Shown here piece by piece: positions 1 through 7,666 of a stretch of 62,878 nt of DNA. The notes below the pieces were generated by a model. The model had not been told where the DNA came from. It saw nothing but the letters and a program-made list of their open reading frames with translations, and did not search any database. The translations under genes were made by a program, and so were the position numbers. The DNA is from Phycisphaeraceae bacterium (GTDB lineage: Bacteria; Planctomycetota; Phycisphaerae; Phycisphaerales; Phycisphaeraceae): contig PAIY01000166.1 of assembly GCA_002704825.1 (NCBI GenBank), positions 1-62,878 on the forward strand, in the 5' to 3' direction. The stretch's first letter is position 1; the number at the start of each line of letters is the position of its first letter.

Positions 1-24
1 GTGCCGATGATATGCTGCTGTCAT
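1..24 (-). CDS. 5' end of a minus-strand gene leaving the window
   Basis: Only the first eight codons are present, reading M-T-A-A-Y-H-R-H from an ATG whose complement lies at 22-24. A strong Shine-Dalgarno sequence, AAGGAGG on the minus strand (complement at 31-37), lies 6-7 bases upstream, which is why this is called a real gene start. The gene points away from the AraC regulator at 247-1296. Elsewhere in this window an AraC gene is usually divergent from a PhyH oxygenase or UroD-fold gene, so this may be the first gene of another cassette, but eight residues do not identify the product. Confidence 0.6.
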
Positions 25-246
25 CTGAATCCTCCTTGATTCGATGACAACATTATATCAGAAAATAAATCTCGTGACGACACTGCTTAGAACGCACATT
101 CATTTCAATGAACTAAATATTTTTTAAGCTTGGCGTCCGGCTTATGTGATATATACTTAGACATACCCTTGGCAAAAAAAAGGGGAGGTTGATGCTTCGA
201 CCCAATCATCATTTCTTCGGGTGGATAACCAGGCGAGAGGGAGGCT

Positions 247-1296
247 ATGTGCGAAGACCATCTTGATTCGCAGGAAACGGTGCCGACTGAACTTTCGGGG
301 TTGGTGGACATTGTGGATCAGTTGCTCAAAAGTCACCGCTGTAATGTCCGCCCTGTGAGTTTCTGCGATTACACCGCACCGTGGGGGATCAGAGCCCCTG
401 CGAGCAATGTTGCCAAAGCCGTATCACTGGTTGTTTTTGCACTGGTTCGAGGCCAATGCTATTTCAAAGATGAACATCTCAAAGAACACCTGCATCTTCA
501 GTCGGGTGATATTTTCGTATTCCGCAATGACTGTATCAGCACGCTCAGCGATCATCCCCAAACGCCGAAACAGGAACTGCTGGATGTCCTGAACCCGGAC
601 CTGGTGGACAATCATCTGGGCTTGAACCTTGGTGGCGGGGGCAAACTCACGCGTATCTCGAGTTCATTTTATGTGTTCAAGCAGGCTGAAAGTTCCCGTT
701 TGCTGAGTGTCTTGCCGCGATACCTGCATATCAAAGGTCGGCGGAATCGTTTACCGGGTGAGACGTCCGAGTTGATTCACAATATTCACGCGGAATTGCT
801 CCACAAGCAACCGGGCTGGCGTGGGATTACTGACTATCTCACACGTGCCTTGCTGCTGCATGTGATGCGCTGCTACAACGCCCAGGAAAACACGCATCAA
901 CCCGGTGACCAGAGCAGCATTCTCACGGACCCGGAAATCTTTCACGCACTCAAATGCCTGCATCGCCAACCGGGCGAAAACTGGACGGTCTCCTCGCTGG
1001 CCAGTGAGGTGGGCATGTCCCGTTCCGCCTTTGCTGCCCGCTTCCAACAGTGTCTGAACCAGACCCCCATGGCCTATCTGCATGGAATTCGGATGCACTG
1101 GGCCTGCACGCTGTTGCGCGGTCAGAAAATGGGGATCAAGCGCATTGCCATCGAACTGGGCTATTCGTCGGACGCCTCATTCAGTAGTGCCTTTAAACGC
1201 TGGTCGGGCATGTCCCCCGGTCAGTTCCGCAAGCACGGCGACCTGCCTCAAGAGATGAAATCCAACCTGTATCTGCGCGCCCTGGTAGACGACTGA
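247..1296 (+). CDS. AraC-family transcriptional regulator with cupin_6-like sensor
   Basis: A 349-residue cytoplasmic DNA-binding regulator. Residues about 15-160 resemble the cupin_6/AraC-binding sensor, with a conserved pattern of the type LxxGDIFVF followed by a variable loop. Residues about 240-335 form the double helix-turn-helix AraC domain: the first HTH is around SSLASEVGMSRSAFAARF, and the second ends in the hallmark GYSSDASFSSAFKRWSGMSPGQFR. The ATG at 247 follows a GAGGGAGG sequence, but with only 2 bases of spacing. It is divergent from the partial gene at 1-24, whose expression it probably controls. The effector cannot be read from the sequence. Confidence 0.9.
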   Translation: MCEDHLDSQETVPTELSGLVDIVDQLLKSHRCNVRPVSFCDYTAPWGIRAPASNVAKAVSLVVFALVRGQCYFKDEHLKEHLHLQSGDIFVFRNDCISTLSDHPQTPKQELLDVLNPDLVDNHLGLNLGGGGKLTRISSSFYVFKQAESSRLLSVLPRYLHIKGRRNRLPGETSELIHNIHAELLHKQPGWRGITDYLTRALLLHVMRCYNAQENTHQPGDQSSILTDPEIFHALKCLHRQPGENWTVSSLASEVGMSRSAFAARFQQCLNQTPMAYLHGIRMHWACTLLRGQKMGIKRIAIELGYSSDASFSSAFKRWSGMSPGQFRKHGDLPQEMKSNLYLRALVDD

Positions 1297-1969
1297 GTAA
1301 GTTTTGTGGACGAAACAGGTATGTCTTCTTATCGGATCCTGACGATAAAATGGTTAGGATATTGAATGATGTTCATCAATGCCATACGTCACTGGCTAAA
1401 CCCTTGACAAGCATTTTGATGGACAAGCAAACAAGAGCGCATGCTTTGACGACGGGCATGCCATGCTTTGGGAGACGCATCGTCTCCAAGCTCACAAGGA
1501 TGTGCCGGGGAAGACAAGGAGTGTCTGGGAAGGGTCCAGTCTCCGGTCAGTACTTACGTCGTCCGGGTTGGCCTGGTGGAGTTCGATTGCCGCACCATAG
1601 CGTAATCGACGCGAGGACTTGGCACGCCGCTCCGCCAGGGTCAGCCGATTTTTATCTATCGGTTGACACCTTGGATCACATGTCTGAAGCCCCAAGATCA
1701 ATCAGGCCCCATATCATCGACGCAAATCGTGTGCTCCAAGCTCATTGAATTCGGCATCAAATCGCCAATGAACTTGATGAGGAATTGATGATCAAATCAC
1801 ATGGCCATCTGCTGCGTCATGTCGGCATGTCATTGTCACACATCAGACTTAGCTGAAAATCCCCTTCAAAAACAGTCAGCCATAAGATCTCGCCTCATCT
1901 GCAAACTCATCGAATCCTCATGCTCTAACGATCAATCGCTAATCTGCGCGCGATAAAACATTGCCTGAC
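1297..1969. other. Gene-poor spacer upstream of the phosphite locus
   Basis: No convincing gene is seen in this stretch of nearly 700 bases. A 132-codon open frame at 1350-1748 has no plausible ribosome site and an unconvincing composition. The only structured element noticed is a perfect 7-bp hairpin, GGAGACG-CAT-CGTCTCC, at 1471-1487. It has no T-tract, so it is not a typical intrinsic terminator. No tRNA, riboswitch or Pho-box pattern was recognised. Confidence 0.5.
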
Positions 1970-1994
1970 GTAATCAATGTTTGGTTTTGATTAC
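1970..1994. promoter_or_regulatory. Dyad operator upstream of ptxA, LysR-box spacing
   Basis: A perfect inverted repeat, GTAATCA (1970-1976), 11-base spacer, TGATTAC (1988-1994), ends 30 bases before the chosen ptxA start. LysR-type regulators commonly bind partly dyad sites built around T-N11-A, so the LysR protein encoded at the end of this locus (5796-6683) is the natural candidate. An overlapping weaker dyad, TGATT-N8-AATCA, lies at 1988-2005. The regulator assignment is inference. Confidence 0.55.
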
Positions 1995-2024
1995 ATTTTC
2001 AATCACACACGACAAGGCCATGCC

Positions 2025-2945
2025 ATGCTGCACCTGCAGAACGTCAGTGTTACCTTCCCGCCCGATGTCCGAGCTTTGGACAACGTCAATCTTCAGTTCC
2101 GCCAGGGGCAGTTCACCGTGCTGCTGGGCCAGTCCGGTGCCGGCAAGTCCACGTTGCTGCGATGTCTGAACCTGCTGCAAAGTCCGACGCAGGGCTTGGT
2201 GGTTGGTGATGACGATCAATGCCTGTCCGGCTTAAACAAACATGCACCCCGTCTGCGCCAGCACCGTCGACACACCGCGATGGTCTTCCAGATGCACCAA
2301 CTGATTCTCCGTCAGAGTGCGGTGAAAAATGTCCTCGTCGGCATGCTTGCCGGTCAGCTGGCATACAAGTCACTGATGCCCAACACCAAGGCCGACCTGC
2401 AATGGGCGATGCATTGCCTGGAGCGTGTCGACCTGCTGGAAAAAGCACGTACCCGCTGCGATCAACTCTCCGGCGGGCAGCGTCAACGCGTGGGGATCGC
2501 CCGTGCCTTGGCGCAGCGTCCCAGGTACCTGTTAGCAGACGAACCGGTTGCCAGTCTCGACCCGGGCACCGCCAACCGGGTTTTGTCACTGATTCAAAAA
2601 GTCTGTGACCAGGATCAAATCACCGCCATCGTGAGTCTGCATCAGGTCGAACTCGCCCGCGCCTATGCCCAGCGTGTCATCGCTCTGGCGGACGGGCAGG
2701 TCATTTTCGACGGCCCACCCAACGCGCTGTCCGACGAACACCTGGCACGCATTTACAAAACCAATCAACAAACCGTTAACGCCTCGGATGATCATCCCTC
2801 AATTCCCAAACCCCCAACCACAACCCCCAAGGAGATCGAAGATGAAATTCAACTGGCTCAAAGTGTCCAACGTTATGTTGGCAGTACTGTGCTGCGTCCT
2901 GGCCATGACCAGCATCGCCAATGCAGACAGCAAAACCAATCCTGA
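2025..2945 (+). CDS. ptxA: Phosphite/phosphonate ABC importer ATPase (PtxA/PhnC family)
   Basis: Cytoplasmic ATPase of a PhnC-type importer that energises uptake of phosphite or phosphonates. It has Walker A GQSGAGKST, a Q-loop region, signature LSGGQRQRVGIARAL and Walker B LLADEPVASLDP, all in the first ~190 residues. The ATG at 2025 is preferred over 1977 because 1977 lies inside the dyad operator and 2025 has AAGG seven bases upstream; the product is then 306 residues. The family normally ends shortly after the segment SDEHLARIYK. Here about 60 further residues rich in Pro and Gln follow, and the frame runs 104 bases into ptxB, an unusual overlap. Binding protein, permease, dehydrogenase and regulator follow in ptxABCDE order. 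Confidence 0.9.
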   Translation: MLHLQNVSVTFPPDVRALDNVNLQFRQGQFTVLLGQSGAGKSTLLRCLNLLQSPTQGLVVGDDDQCLSGLNKHAPRLRQHRRHTAMVFQMHQLILRQSAVKNVLVGMLAGQLAYKSLMPNTKADLQWAMHCLERVDLLEKARTRCDQLSGGQRQRVGIARALAQRPRYLLADEPVASLDPGTANRVLSLIQKVCDQDQITAIVSLHQVELARAYAQRVIALADGQVIFDGPPNALSDEHLARIYKTNQQTVNASDDHPSIPKPPTTTPKEIEDEIQLAQSVQRYVGSTVLRPGHDQHRQCRQQNQS

Positions 2946-3732
2946 CACATTGCGTGTCGCCCTGCTGCCTGACGAAAACGCCAACACCATTATCAAAAAC
3001 AATCGCGCTTTGCAGGACTATCTCGAACAACGCCTCAACAAGAAAGTCCAACTCATCGTCACCACCGACTACTCGTCCATGATCGAAGCCATGCGTCGCG
3101 GGCGTATCGAACTGGCTTACTTCGGCCCGCTCTCATTCGTCCTTGCCAAGAGCAAAGCCGACATCGAACCCTTTGCAGCGTTGGTCAAGAAAGGTTCCAA
3201 GACCTACAAGAGTGTGCTCATTGCCAACACCGAATCAGGCATCAACAAGATCGAAGACATCAAAGGCAAGACCGTTGCTTTCGGTGATCCGGCATCGACA
3301 TCAAGCCACCTGATCCCCAAGTCCATCATCGCTGCACATGGTTTGAAAATCGACAACAAGGATTACAAGGAAGTCTTCCTTGGTGCTCATGATGCCGTGG
3401 CCGTCAACGTGCAGTCCGGCAATGCTCAAGCTGGTGGCCTGAGCTATCCCATCCTCCAGGCACTGATCAAGAAGGGTGTCATCAAGGAAGACAAGGTCAA
3501 AATCCTCACGCTCTCCAAGCCCTTCCCGCAGTACCCCTGGACCATGCAGTCTTACCTTGATGCAGGTCTCAAGGAACAGATCAAAAAGGCTTTCTACGAA
3601 TTGAACAAAAACGACTATGCAGACGTCCTCAAGCCCTTCAAGGCAGATGGTTTTGCACCCATTGCCAACGAAGACTACCAACCGGTCCGCGATCTGATCG
3701 ACCTGTTGGGTCTGGACCCCAGCAAGTTCTAA
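2842..3732 (+). CDS. ptxB: Phosphite/phosphonate periplasmic binding protein (PtxB/PhnD family)
   Basis: A 296-residue substrate-binding protein of the PhnD/PtxB family that captures phosphite or phosphonate and delivers it to the membrane permease. Residues 1-28 form a signal peptide (basic start, hydrophobic core, cleavage after ANA). The body contains family-like segments such as LRVALLPDEN, IELAYFGPLSFVLA, KGKTVAFGDPASTSSHLIP and a gate-like AGGLSYP region. The ATG at 2842 follows AAGGAGATCGAAG, an excellent ribosome site, and gives a proper signal peptide; the longer frame opening at 2665 does not. It overlaps the tail of ptxA. A strong hairpin follows the gene. The ligand (phosphite rather than phosphonate) is inferred from ptxD. 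Confidence 0.9.
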   Translation: MKFNWLKVSNVMLAVLCCVLAMTSIANADSKTNPDTLRVALLPDENANTIIKNNRALQDYLEQRLNKKVQLIVTTDYSSMIEAMRRGRIELAYFGPLSFVLAKSKADIEPFAALVKKGSKTYKSVLIANTESGINKIEDIKGKTVAFGDPASTSSHLIPKSIIAAHGLKIDNKDYKEVFLGAHDAVAVNVQSGNAQAGGLSYPILQALIKKGVIKEDKVKILTLSKPFPQYPWTMQSYLDAGLKEQIKKAFYELNKNDYADVLKPFKADGFAPIANEDYQPVRDLIDLLGLDPSKF

Positions 3733-3764
3733 TCACCTGACACACTGTAGCTCTCCACCTAAAG

Positions 3765-3787
3765 CCCGGGGACATCACGTCCCCGGG
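3765..3787 (+). other. Strong intercistronic hairpin after ptxB
   Basis: A perfect 9-bp stem, CCCGGGGAC / GTCCCCGGG, with loop ATCAC sits between ptxB and ptxC. There is no T-tract, so it is more likely an mRNA-stabilising or attenuating hairpin than a full terminator. Such hairpins behind binding-protein genes often let the binding protein be made in excess over the permease; applying that here is inference. Confidence 0.65.
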
Positions 3788-3820
3788 TCACGGCGGACAG
3801 ATCAACACAAGGATCGATTC

Positions 3821-4651
3821 GTGACAACGATCAACACCCAATCACCGACACCGCCCAAGCCGGACATGCATCAACTCATCGCCAGAGAGCGTCGCAGCTG
3901 GTATCTGGGGACAGGCCAACTGCTGGTTCTGACCCTGATCATTCTCGGTGCATGGTGGTTTGCAGATGTGCTTAACGCCCGTCGGCTTGCTGACGGTACC
4001 GGTGACATCATCAGTCTCACAGCCGAAGCCATGCCACCGGATTTTTCCAATTGGAAAGATTGGATTCGCCCACTTTTTGACAGTCTTGCCATGAGTGTTG
4101 CAGGCACGGCCATCGCGGTCATCGGCTCGGTTCCCATTGGCTTACTGGCTGCACGCAATACATCCCCACACCCGACGGTTTACTTTGCAATGCGCGGCGT
4201 GCTTAACTTCCTGCGATCAATCCCCGAATTGATCATGGGCATTATCTTCGTCGCAGCCGTCGGCTTTGGTGTCCTGCCCGGTGTACTCGCGCTGGGCCTG
4301 CACTCCATCGGCATGGTCGGCAAATTCTTTGCAGAGTCCATCGAACATGTCGACGAAGCCCCCGTCGAAGCCGTCACCTCCACCGGTGCTTCACGCCTGC
4401 AGGTCATACTCCATGGTGTGATCCCGCAAGTCCTGCCACAAATGGCGGACGTCACGATTTACCGCTGGGAATACAACTTCCGCCAATCCACCGTCATGGG
4501 CATGGTCGGTGCAGGCGGCATCGGCTTTGAACTCATCGGCTCGCTGCGCATCATGCAATACCAGGAAGTCTCGGCCATCCTGTTGATCATTCTTGTCATG
4601 GTCACCGGCGTCGACTTACTCTCCGGTGTACTCCGTAATAAATTCAAATAA
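3821..4651 (+). CDS. ptxC: Phosphite/phosphonate ABC importer permease (PtxC/PhnE family)
   Basis: A 276-residue inner-membrane permease. A first membrane segment lies at about residues 29-46, followed by further hydrophobic spans around AGTAIAVIGSVPIGLLAA, MGIIFVAAVGFGVLPGVLALGL and a final EVSAILLIILVMVTGVDLL. The coupling-loop region EYNFRQSTVMGMVGAGGIG is characteristic of PhnE-type permeases. The start is GTG at 3821, preceded by AAGGA about 8 bases upstream; no in-frame ATG fits as well. It is separated from ptxB by a strong hairpin and followed by ptxD after 97 bases. It should form the channel for PtxA and PtxB. Confidence 0.9.
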   Translation: MTTINTQSPTPPKPDMHQLIARERRSWYLGTGQLLVLTLIILGAWWFADVLNARRLADGTGDIISLTAEAMPPDFSNWKDWIRPLFDSLAMSVAGTAIAVIGSVPIGLLAARNTSPHPTVYFAMRGVLNFLRSIPELIMGIIFVAAVGFGVLPGVLALGLHSIGMVGKFFAESIEHVDEAPVEAVTSTGASRLQVILHGVIPQVLPQMADVTIYRWEYNFRQSTVMGMVGAGGIGFELIGSLRIMQYQEVSAILLIILVMVTGVDLLSGVLRNKFK

Positions 4652-4698
4652 CCCCCGGAAGTTTTCCATCGTTTCCTTCCGGTTCATCGAATCCTCTC

Positions 4699-4720
4699 AA
4701 ACCGCTTGCGGTCTAGCGCT
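4699..4720 (+). repeat. REP-like palindromic repeat, copy 1
   Basis: Imperfect palindromic element beginning AAACCGCTTGCGGT and ending CTAGCGCT. It shares its core, ACCGCTnGCGGT-tTAGCGC, with two further copies at 6721-6742 and 6788-6810. It lies in the 97-base gap between ptxC and ptxD. Confidence 0.6.
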
Positions 4721-4748
4721 CCCACAAAACTAAACACATCACAACACC

Positions 4749-5789
4749 ATGATCCAAACCCAAATGCAATCCAAACCCACCGTCGTTCTCACCAGCCATG
4801 TTCACCCGCCTGTGTATGACTACCTGCGTGAACATGCACAGGTCATCATGCCTGCATGGCCCGACCCACTCTCTGAAAAAGAACTCCACGCGGCCTTACA
4901 CAAGGCAACCGCCGTCATGGTCTTCATGCATGATCGCGTCGATGAAGACTGGCTCAATCACGCGCCCTATCTCAAACTCGTTGCAGGCGCACTCAAAGGC
5001 TATGACAACATTGATGTCCAATCATGCACCGAAAAAGGCATCTACGTCAGCATCGTCAATGACCTGCTCACCCTCCCCACCGCCGAGTTAACCGTGGGCC
5101 TGATGATCTCGCTGGGACGCTGCATCAACATGGGTGATAAACTCGTTCGCAGTGGCGGCTTTGTCGGTTGGCGTCCCCGCTTTTTCGGCAAAGGTATCGC
5201 CAACACCACCGTCGGACTCCTGGGGTTTGGCGCTATCGGCAAAGCCATAGCAAAACGCCTCACCGGCTTTGACTGTCGCCTGCTTTGCTGGGATCAAATG
5301 CAACTCAGCGAACCCGACGCAGCACAATACAACATCCGTCAGACATCCTTTGAAGACCTGCTGGGCCAATCCGATTGGATTATCAGCTGCCTGCCGTTGA
5401 CCGAGCAAACCCAGCACATCATCAATTCGCAAACACTCAAACTCATCCGCTCCGATGCCATGCTCATCAACCCGTCGCGTGGCAGTGTGGTCGATGAAGC
5501 TGCCGTCGCGGACGCTTTGGAAATGGGTTTACTCGGTGGCTATGCCGCAGACGTTTTTGAAATGGAAGATTGGGCACGCTCTGATCGCCCCGGTCACATC
5601 GAAACGCAACTGCTCCAATCCCCTGACCGTACGGTTCTCACGCCGCACTTGGGGTCCGCAGTGGATAGTGTCCGCCAGCAAATTGAAATGGAAGCGGCCA
5701 TTAACATCGTCGATTTTCTGCATGGTCAACCACCGCGTGGCAGAATCAACGAACTCAAGCAAACCGCTGACCAGCACCTGCCAGGGTAA
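4749..5789 (+). CDS. ptxD: Phosphite dehydrogenase, NAD-dependent (PtxD)
   Basis: A 346-residue member of the D-2-hydroxyacid dehydrogenase superfamily that oxidises phosphite to phosphate with reduction of NAD. It can be told from generic family members by segments remembered from Pseudomonas stutzeri PtxD: FMHDRVDEDW, GALKGYDN, DLLTLPTAELTVGL, GRCINMGDKLVRSG, NPSRGSVVDEAAV and notably LGGYAADVFEMEDWARSDRP. The Rossmann motif is VGLLGFGAIGKA at about residues 156-167, and the catalytic His is in TPHLGSAV near the C-terminus, with the Arg and Glu in the expected order. It sits between permease and LysR genes exactly as in ptxABCDE loci. Likely role: use of reduced phosphorus as a P source, possibly also NADH supply. 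Confidence 0.93.
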   Translation: MIQTQMQSKPTVVLTSHVHPPVYDYLREHAQVIMPAWPDPLSEKELHAALHKATAVMVFMHDRVDEDWLNHAPYLKLVAGALKGYDNIDVQSCTEKGIYVSIVNDLLTLPTAELTVGLMISLGRCINMGDKLVRSGGFVGWRPRFFGKGIANTTVGLLGFGAIGKAIAKRLTGFDCRLLCWDQMQLSEPDAAQYNIRQTSFEDLLGQSDWIISCLPLTEQTQHIINSQTLKLIRSDAMLINPSRGSVVDEAAVADALEMGLLGGYAADVFEMEDWARSDRPGHIETQLLQSPDRTVLTPHLGSAVDSVRQQIEMEAAINIVDFLHGQPPRGRINELKQTADQHLPG

Positions 5790-5795
5790 AACATC

Positions 5796-6683
5796 ATGCT
5801 CAATCTCAACCATGTTCAAGCCTTCATCGCGGTCATCGAAACTGGCAGCTTCCGCGGCGCATCTCGCCGACTTTCACAGGCTCAGCCAACACTCTCGCAG
5901 TGGATTCGCAAACTCGAATCCGAACTGGATTGCCCATTGATTGTCCGCAACAATCAACGATGTCAGCCCACGCGACAGGGACAGATGTTCCTGCCTTACG
6001 CGCGGAGTCTGATCCAGGTCGCATCACAGGTCAAGCAACGCTTAGCGGGTAAACAGGTCGTCATCGGCGCAGCCAGTAACATCGGCATTTACATTCTCCC
6101 GGAGAAACTCAAACAACTGGCGATCGACAAACAGGAGAACATCCGCATCGACCTGGTCATCGGCACGAATCCCGACATGGTCGACAAACTCGAGTCCGGG
6201 GAAATCGACATCGCTGCCATGGAATGGTGGGACAACCGTCCCGGCTTTGAAGCACATCCCTGGCTTAACGAACAGTTGGTCATCATCGTCCCGCCGGACC
6301 ACCCGTGGTCTTCACGCCAGAGTATCAGTCTTGATGAATTAGCGCTCGCCCCAATGCTCGGCGGAGAACGCGGTACAGGAACCGGCACGCGACTGCGCCA
6401 ACTGCTCGATGAAGATGCTCAGCGTTTGAAAGTCTCGCAAAACCTGGGCTCAACCGAAGCGGTCAAACGTGCTGTCATGGCAGGACTGGGCATCTCCATG
6501 GTCGCCCAAAGCGCGGTCACCGACGAGTTGGCTGCACAGCGACTTTGCGCGTTAACCCTGAATAACACATCACTGAATAAACAGCTCTACCTCGTCGCCC
6601 CCACCAATCTCCCCGAACAATCTCCCACGCGCCGCATTCTCAATGAACTGACGCAACCCGATCCCAAGCTGCAAACCTGTTAG
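5796..6683 (+). CDS. ptxE: LysR-family regulator (PtxE position)
   Basis: A 295-residue LysR regulator. The N-terminal winged HTH (residues 1-60) contains the family pattern HVQAFIAVIETGSFRGASRRL-S-AQPTLSQWIRKLE; residues about 88-290 are the effector-binding domain. It starts 6 bases after the ptxD stop with only a weak ribosome site, so it is probably coupled to ptxD. By position it matches ptxE. A candidate operator with LysR-box spacing lies in front of ptxA at 1970-1994. The gene name rests on synteny; the effector is not determined. Confidence 0.82.
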   Translation: MLNLNHVQAFIAVIETGSFRGASRRLSQAQPTLSQWIRKLESELDCPLIVRNNQRCQPTRQGQMFLPYARSLIQVASQVKQRLAGKQVVIGAASNIGIYILPEKLKQLAIDKQENIRIDLVIGTNPDMVDKLESGEIDIAAMEWWDNRPGFEAHPWLNEQLVIIVPPDHPWSSRQSISLDELALAPMLGGERGTGTGTRLRQLLDEDAQRLKVSQNLGSTEAVKRAVMAGLGISMVAQSAVTDELAAQRLCALTLNNTSLNKQLYLVAPTNLPEQSPTRRILNELTQPDPKLQTC

Positions 6684-6720
6684 TCGTCCACCAATTCACA
6701 AAAAAATGGATCTCCCCCGC

Positions 6721-6810
6721 AAAACCGCTCGCGGTTTAGCGCTCCATGAACTAAATGAAGAGCATCAACTTTCGAATCTCGTCCGATGCGCTAAACCGCA
6801 AGCGGTTTTA
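6721..6810. repeat. REPIN-like pair of inverted REP elements
   Basis: Two copies of the same element in inverted orientation: AAAACCGCTCGCGGTTTA-GCGC at 6721-6742 and, on the opposite strand, TAAAACCGCTTGCGGTTTA-GCGC at 6788-6810. They are separated by about 45 bases. Each copy is itself partly palindromic. A single further copy lies at 4699-4720. The arrangement resembles bacterial REP/REPIN elements; no RAYT transposase is seen in the window. Confidence 0.6.
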
Positions 6811-6881
6811 CTCCCTAATCCCTCAATTCTAATTGACTTCAAAACCGACGCTGGATATGATTATTTATAGATTAATTAATT

Positions 6882-6896
6882 TTAACCTATGGTTAA
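6882..6896. promoter_or_regulatory. Perfect palindrome directly in front of the IclR gene
   Basis: TTAACC-TAT-GGTTAA ends three bases before the ATG at 6900 and occupies the place where a Shine-Dalgarno sequence would be. An AT-rich palindrome, ATTAATTAAT (6871-6880), precedes it. It is a plausible autoregulatory operator for the IclR regulator. Confidence 0.5.
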
Positions 6897-6899
6897 TCA

Positions 6900-7661
6900 A
6901 TGTTCAAGCCGGTTCAATCACTTCAGCGAGGTATGATCCTCATTGAAACCATCTCCGCGCGGCGGGAAGGGATCAATCTCAAGGATCTGGCTCATGCCAT
7001 CGACTGCTCCTCAGCAGCGACCTATCACCTTGTTCAGACTTTGGTCGATGGCGGCTTCGTCAAACGCCTGGAAAGTCCGGCGCGTTATGTGCTCGGCGAC
7101 AAACTGCTGAACCTGATGTCCAACGAAAACAAGGACCGGTATTACAACATCGTCCATGAAGAAATGCTCCGACTTCAAAAACAATTGCCCGGTTCGTCCC
7201 TGTTTTATTCGGAGTACATCGGCAATCATGTCACCGTCCGCAGTGCGATTCACGAGAACAATCCGACTCAGATTCAAAGACCCAACAACTACATCCTCCC
7301 GCCCTATCTCTCTGCGGGTTCCGTGGTGCACCTGGCTTACTGGAGCAGTGAAATCTCTGACGAATACCAGCAGATTTATCCCTTTCACATGTATGGTCAT
7401 GTCCTCTGGGATGACTGGGAGACCTTTGAAACCATCCTTGCCAAGACACGCAAAGAGGGTTGCATTCTCGTACCGGAAAAGAAACCGCTTAACCTCAAAC
7501 TCGGCCTGCCCATTCTCGGGAAAGACAACGCCTTGATGGCAGCATTGACCATCCAATGGAACCAATCCGAACGCAAGGGACTGCGTGAGAAAATCAGAAC
7601 ACTCAAACAAACTGCCCAGGCGTCCGGCAAACGGATCACCGAACGCCTGGAAGGAAAGTAA
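6900..7661 (+). CDS. IclR-family transcriptional regulator
   Basis: A 253-residue regulator. The N-terminal winged HTH (about residues 5-65) shows the family order SLQRGMILIETI, LKDLAHAIDCSSAATYHLVQTLVDGGFV and ARYVLGDKLL; the remainder matches an IclR effector domain. The ATG at 6900 is kept because the HTH begins almost immediately, although no ribosome site precedes it. The FAD oxidoreductase gene starts 5 bases after its stop, so the two are likely co-transcribed. The nearby sugar-type importer on the other strand makes a carbohydrate or cyclitol effector plausible, but this is inference. Confidence 0.87.
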   Translation: MFKPVQSLQRGMILIETISARREGINLKDLAHAIDCSSAATYHLVQTLVDGGFVKRLESPARYVLGDKLLNLMSNENKDRYYNIVHEEMLRLQKQLPGSSLFYSEYIGNHVTVRSAIHENNPTQIQRPNNYILPPYLSAGSVVHLAYWSSEISDEYQQIYPFHMYGHVLWDDWETFETILAKTRKEGCILVPEKKPLNLKLGLPILGKDNALMAALTIQWNQSERKGLREKIRTLKQTAQASGKRITERLEGK

Positions 7662-7666
7662 CCACC

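Noticed and set aside
1471..1487. Hairpin GGAGACG-CAT-CGTCTCC as a terminator of the first AraC gene
   Set aside because: Perfect stem, but no T-tract and about 175 bases behind the stop codon.
1350..1748. 132-codon open frame in the spacer before the ptx locus
   Set aside because: No Shine-Dalgarno, biased towards rare-looking residue order, no domain resemblance.
1880..2024. Pho-box upstream of ptxA
   Set aside because: No pair of CTGTCAT-like direct repeats is visible; the clear element is a LysR-spaced dyad.
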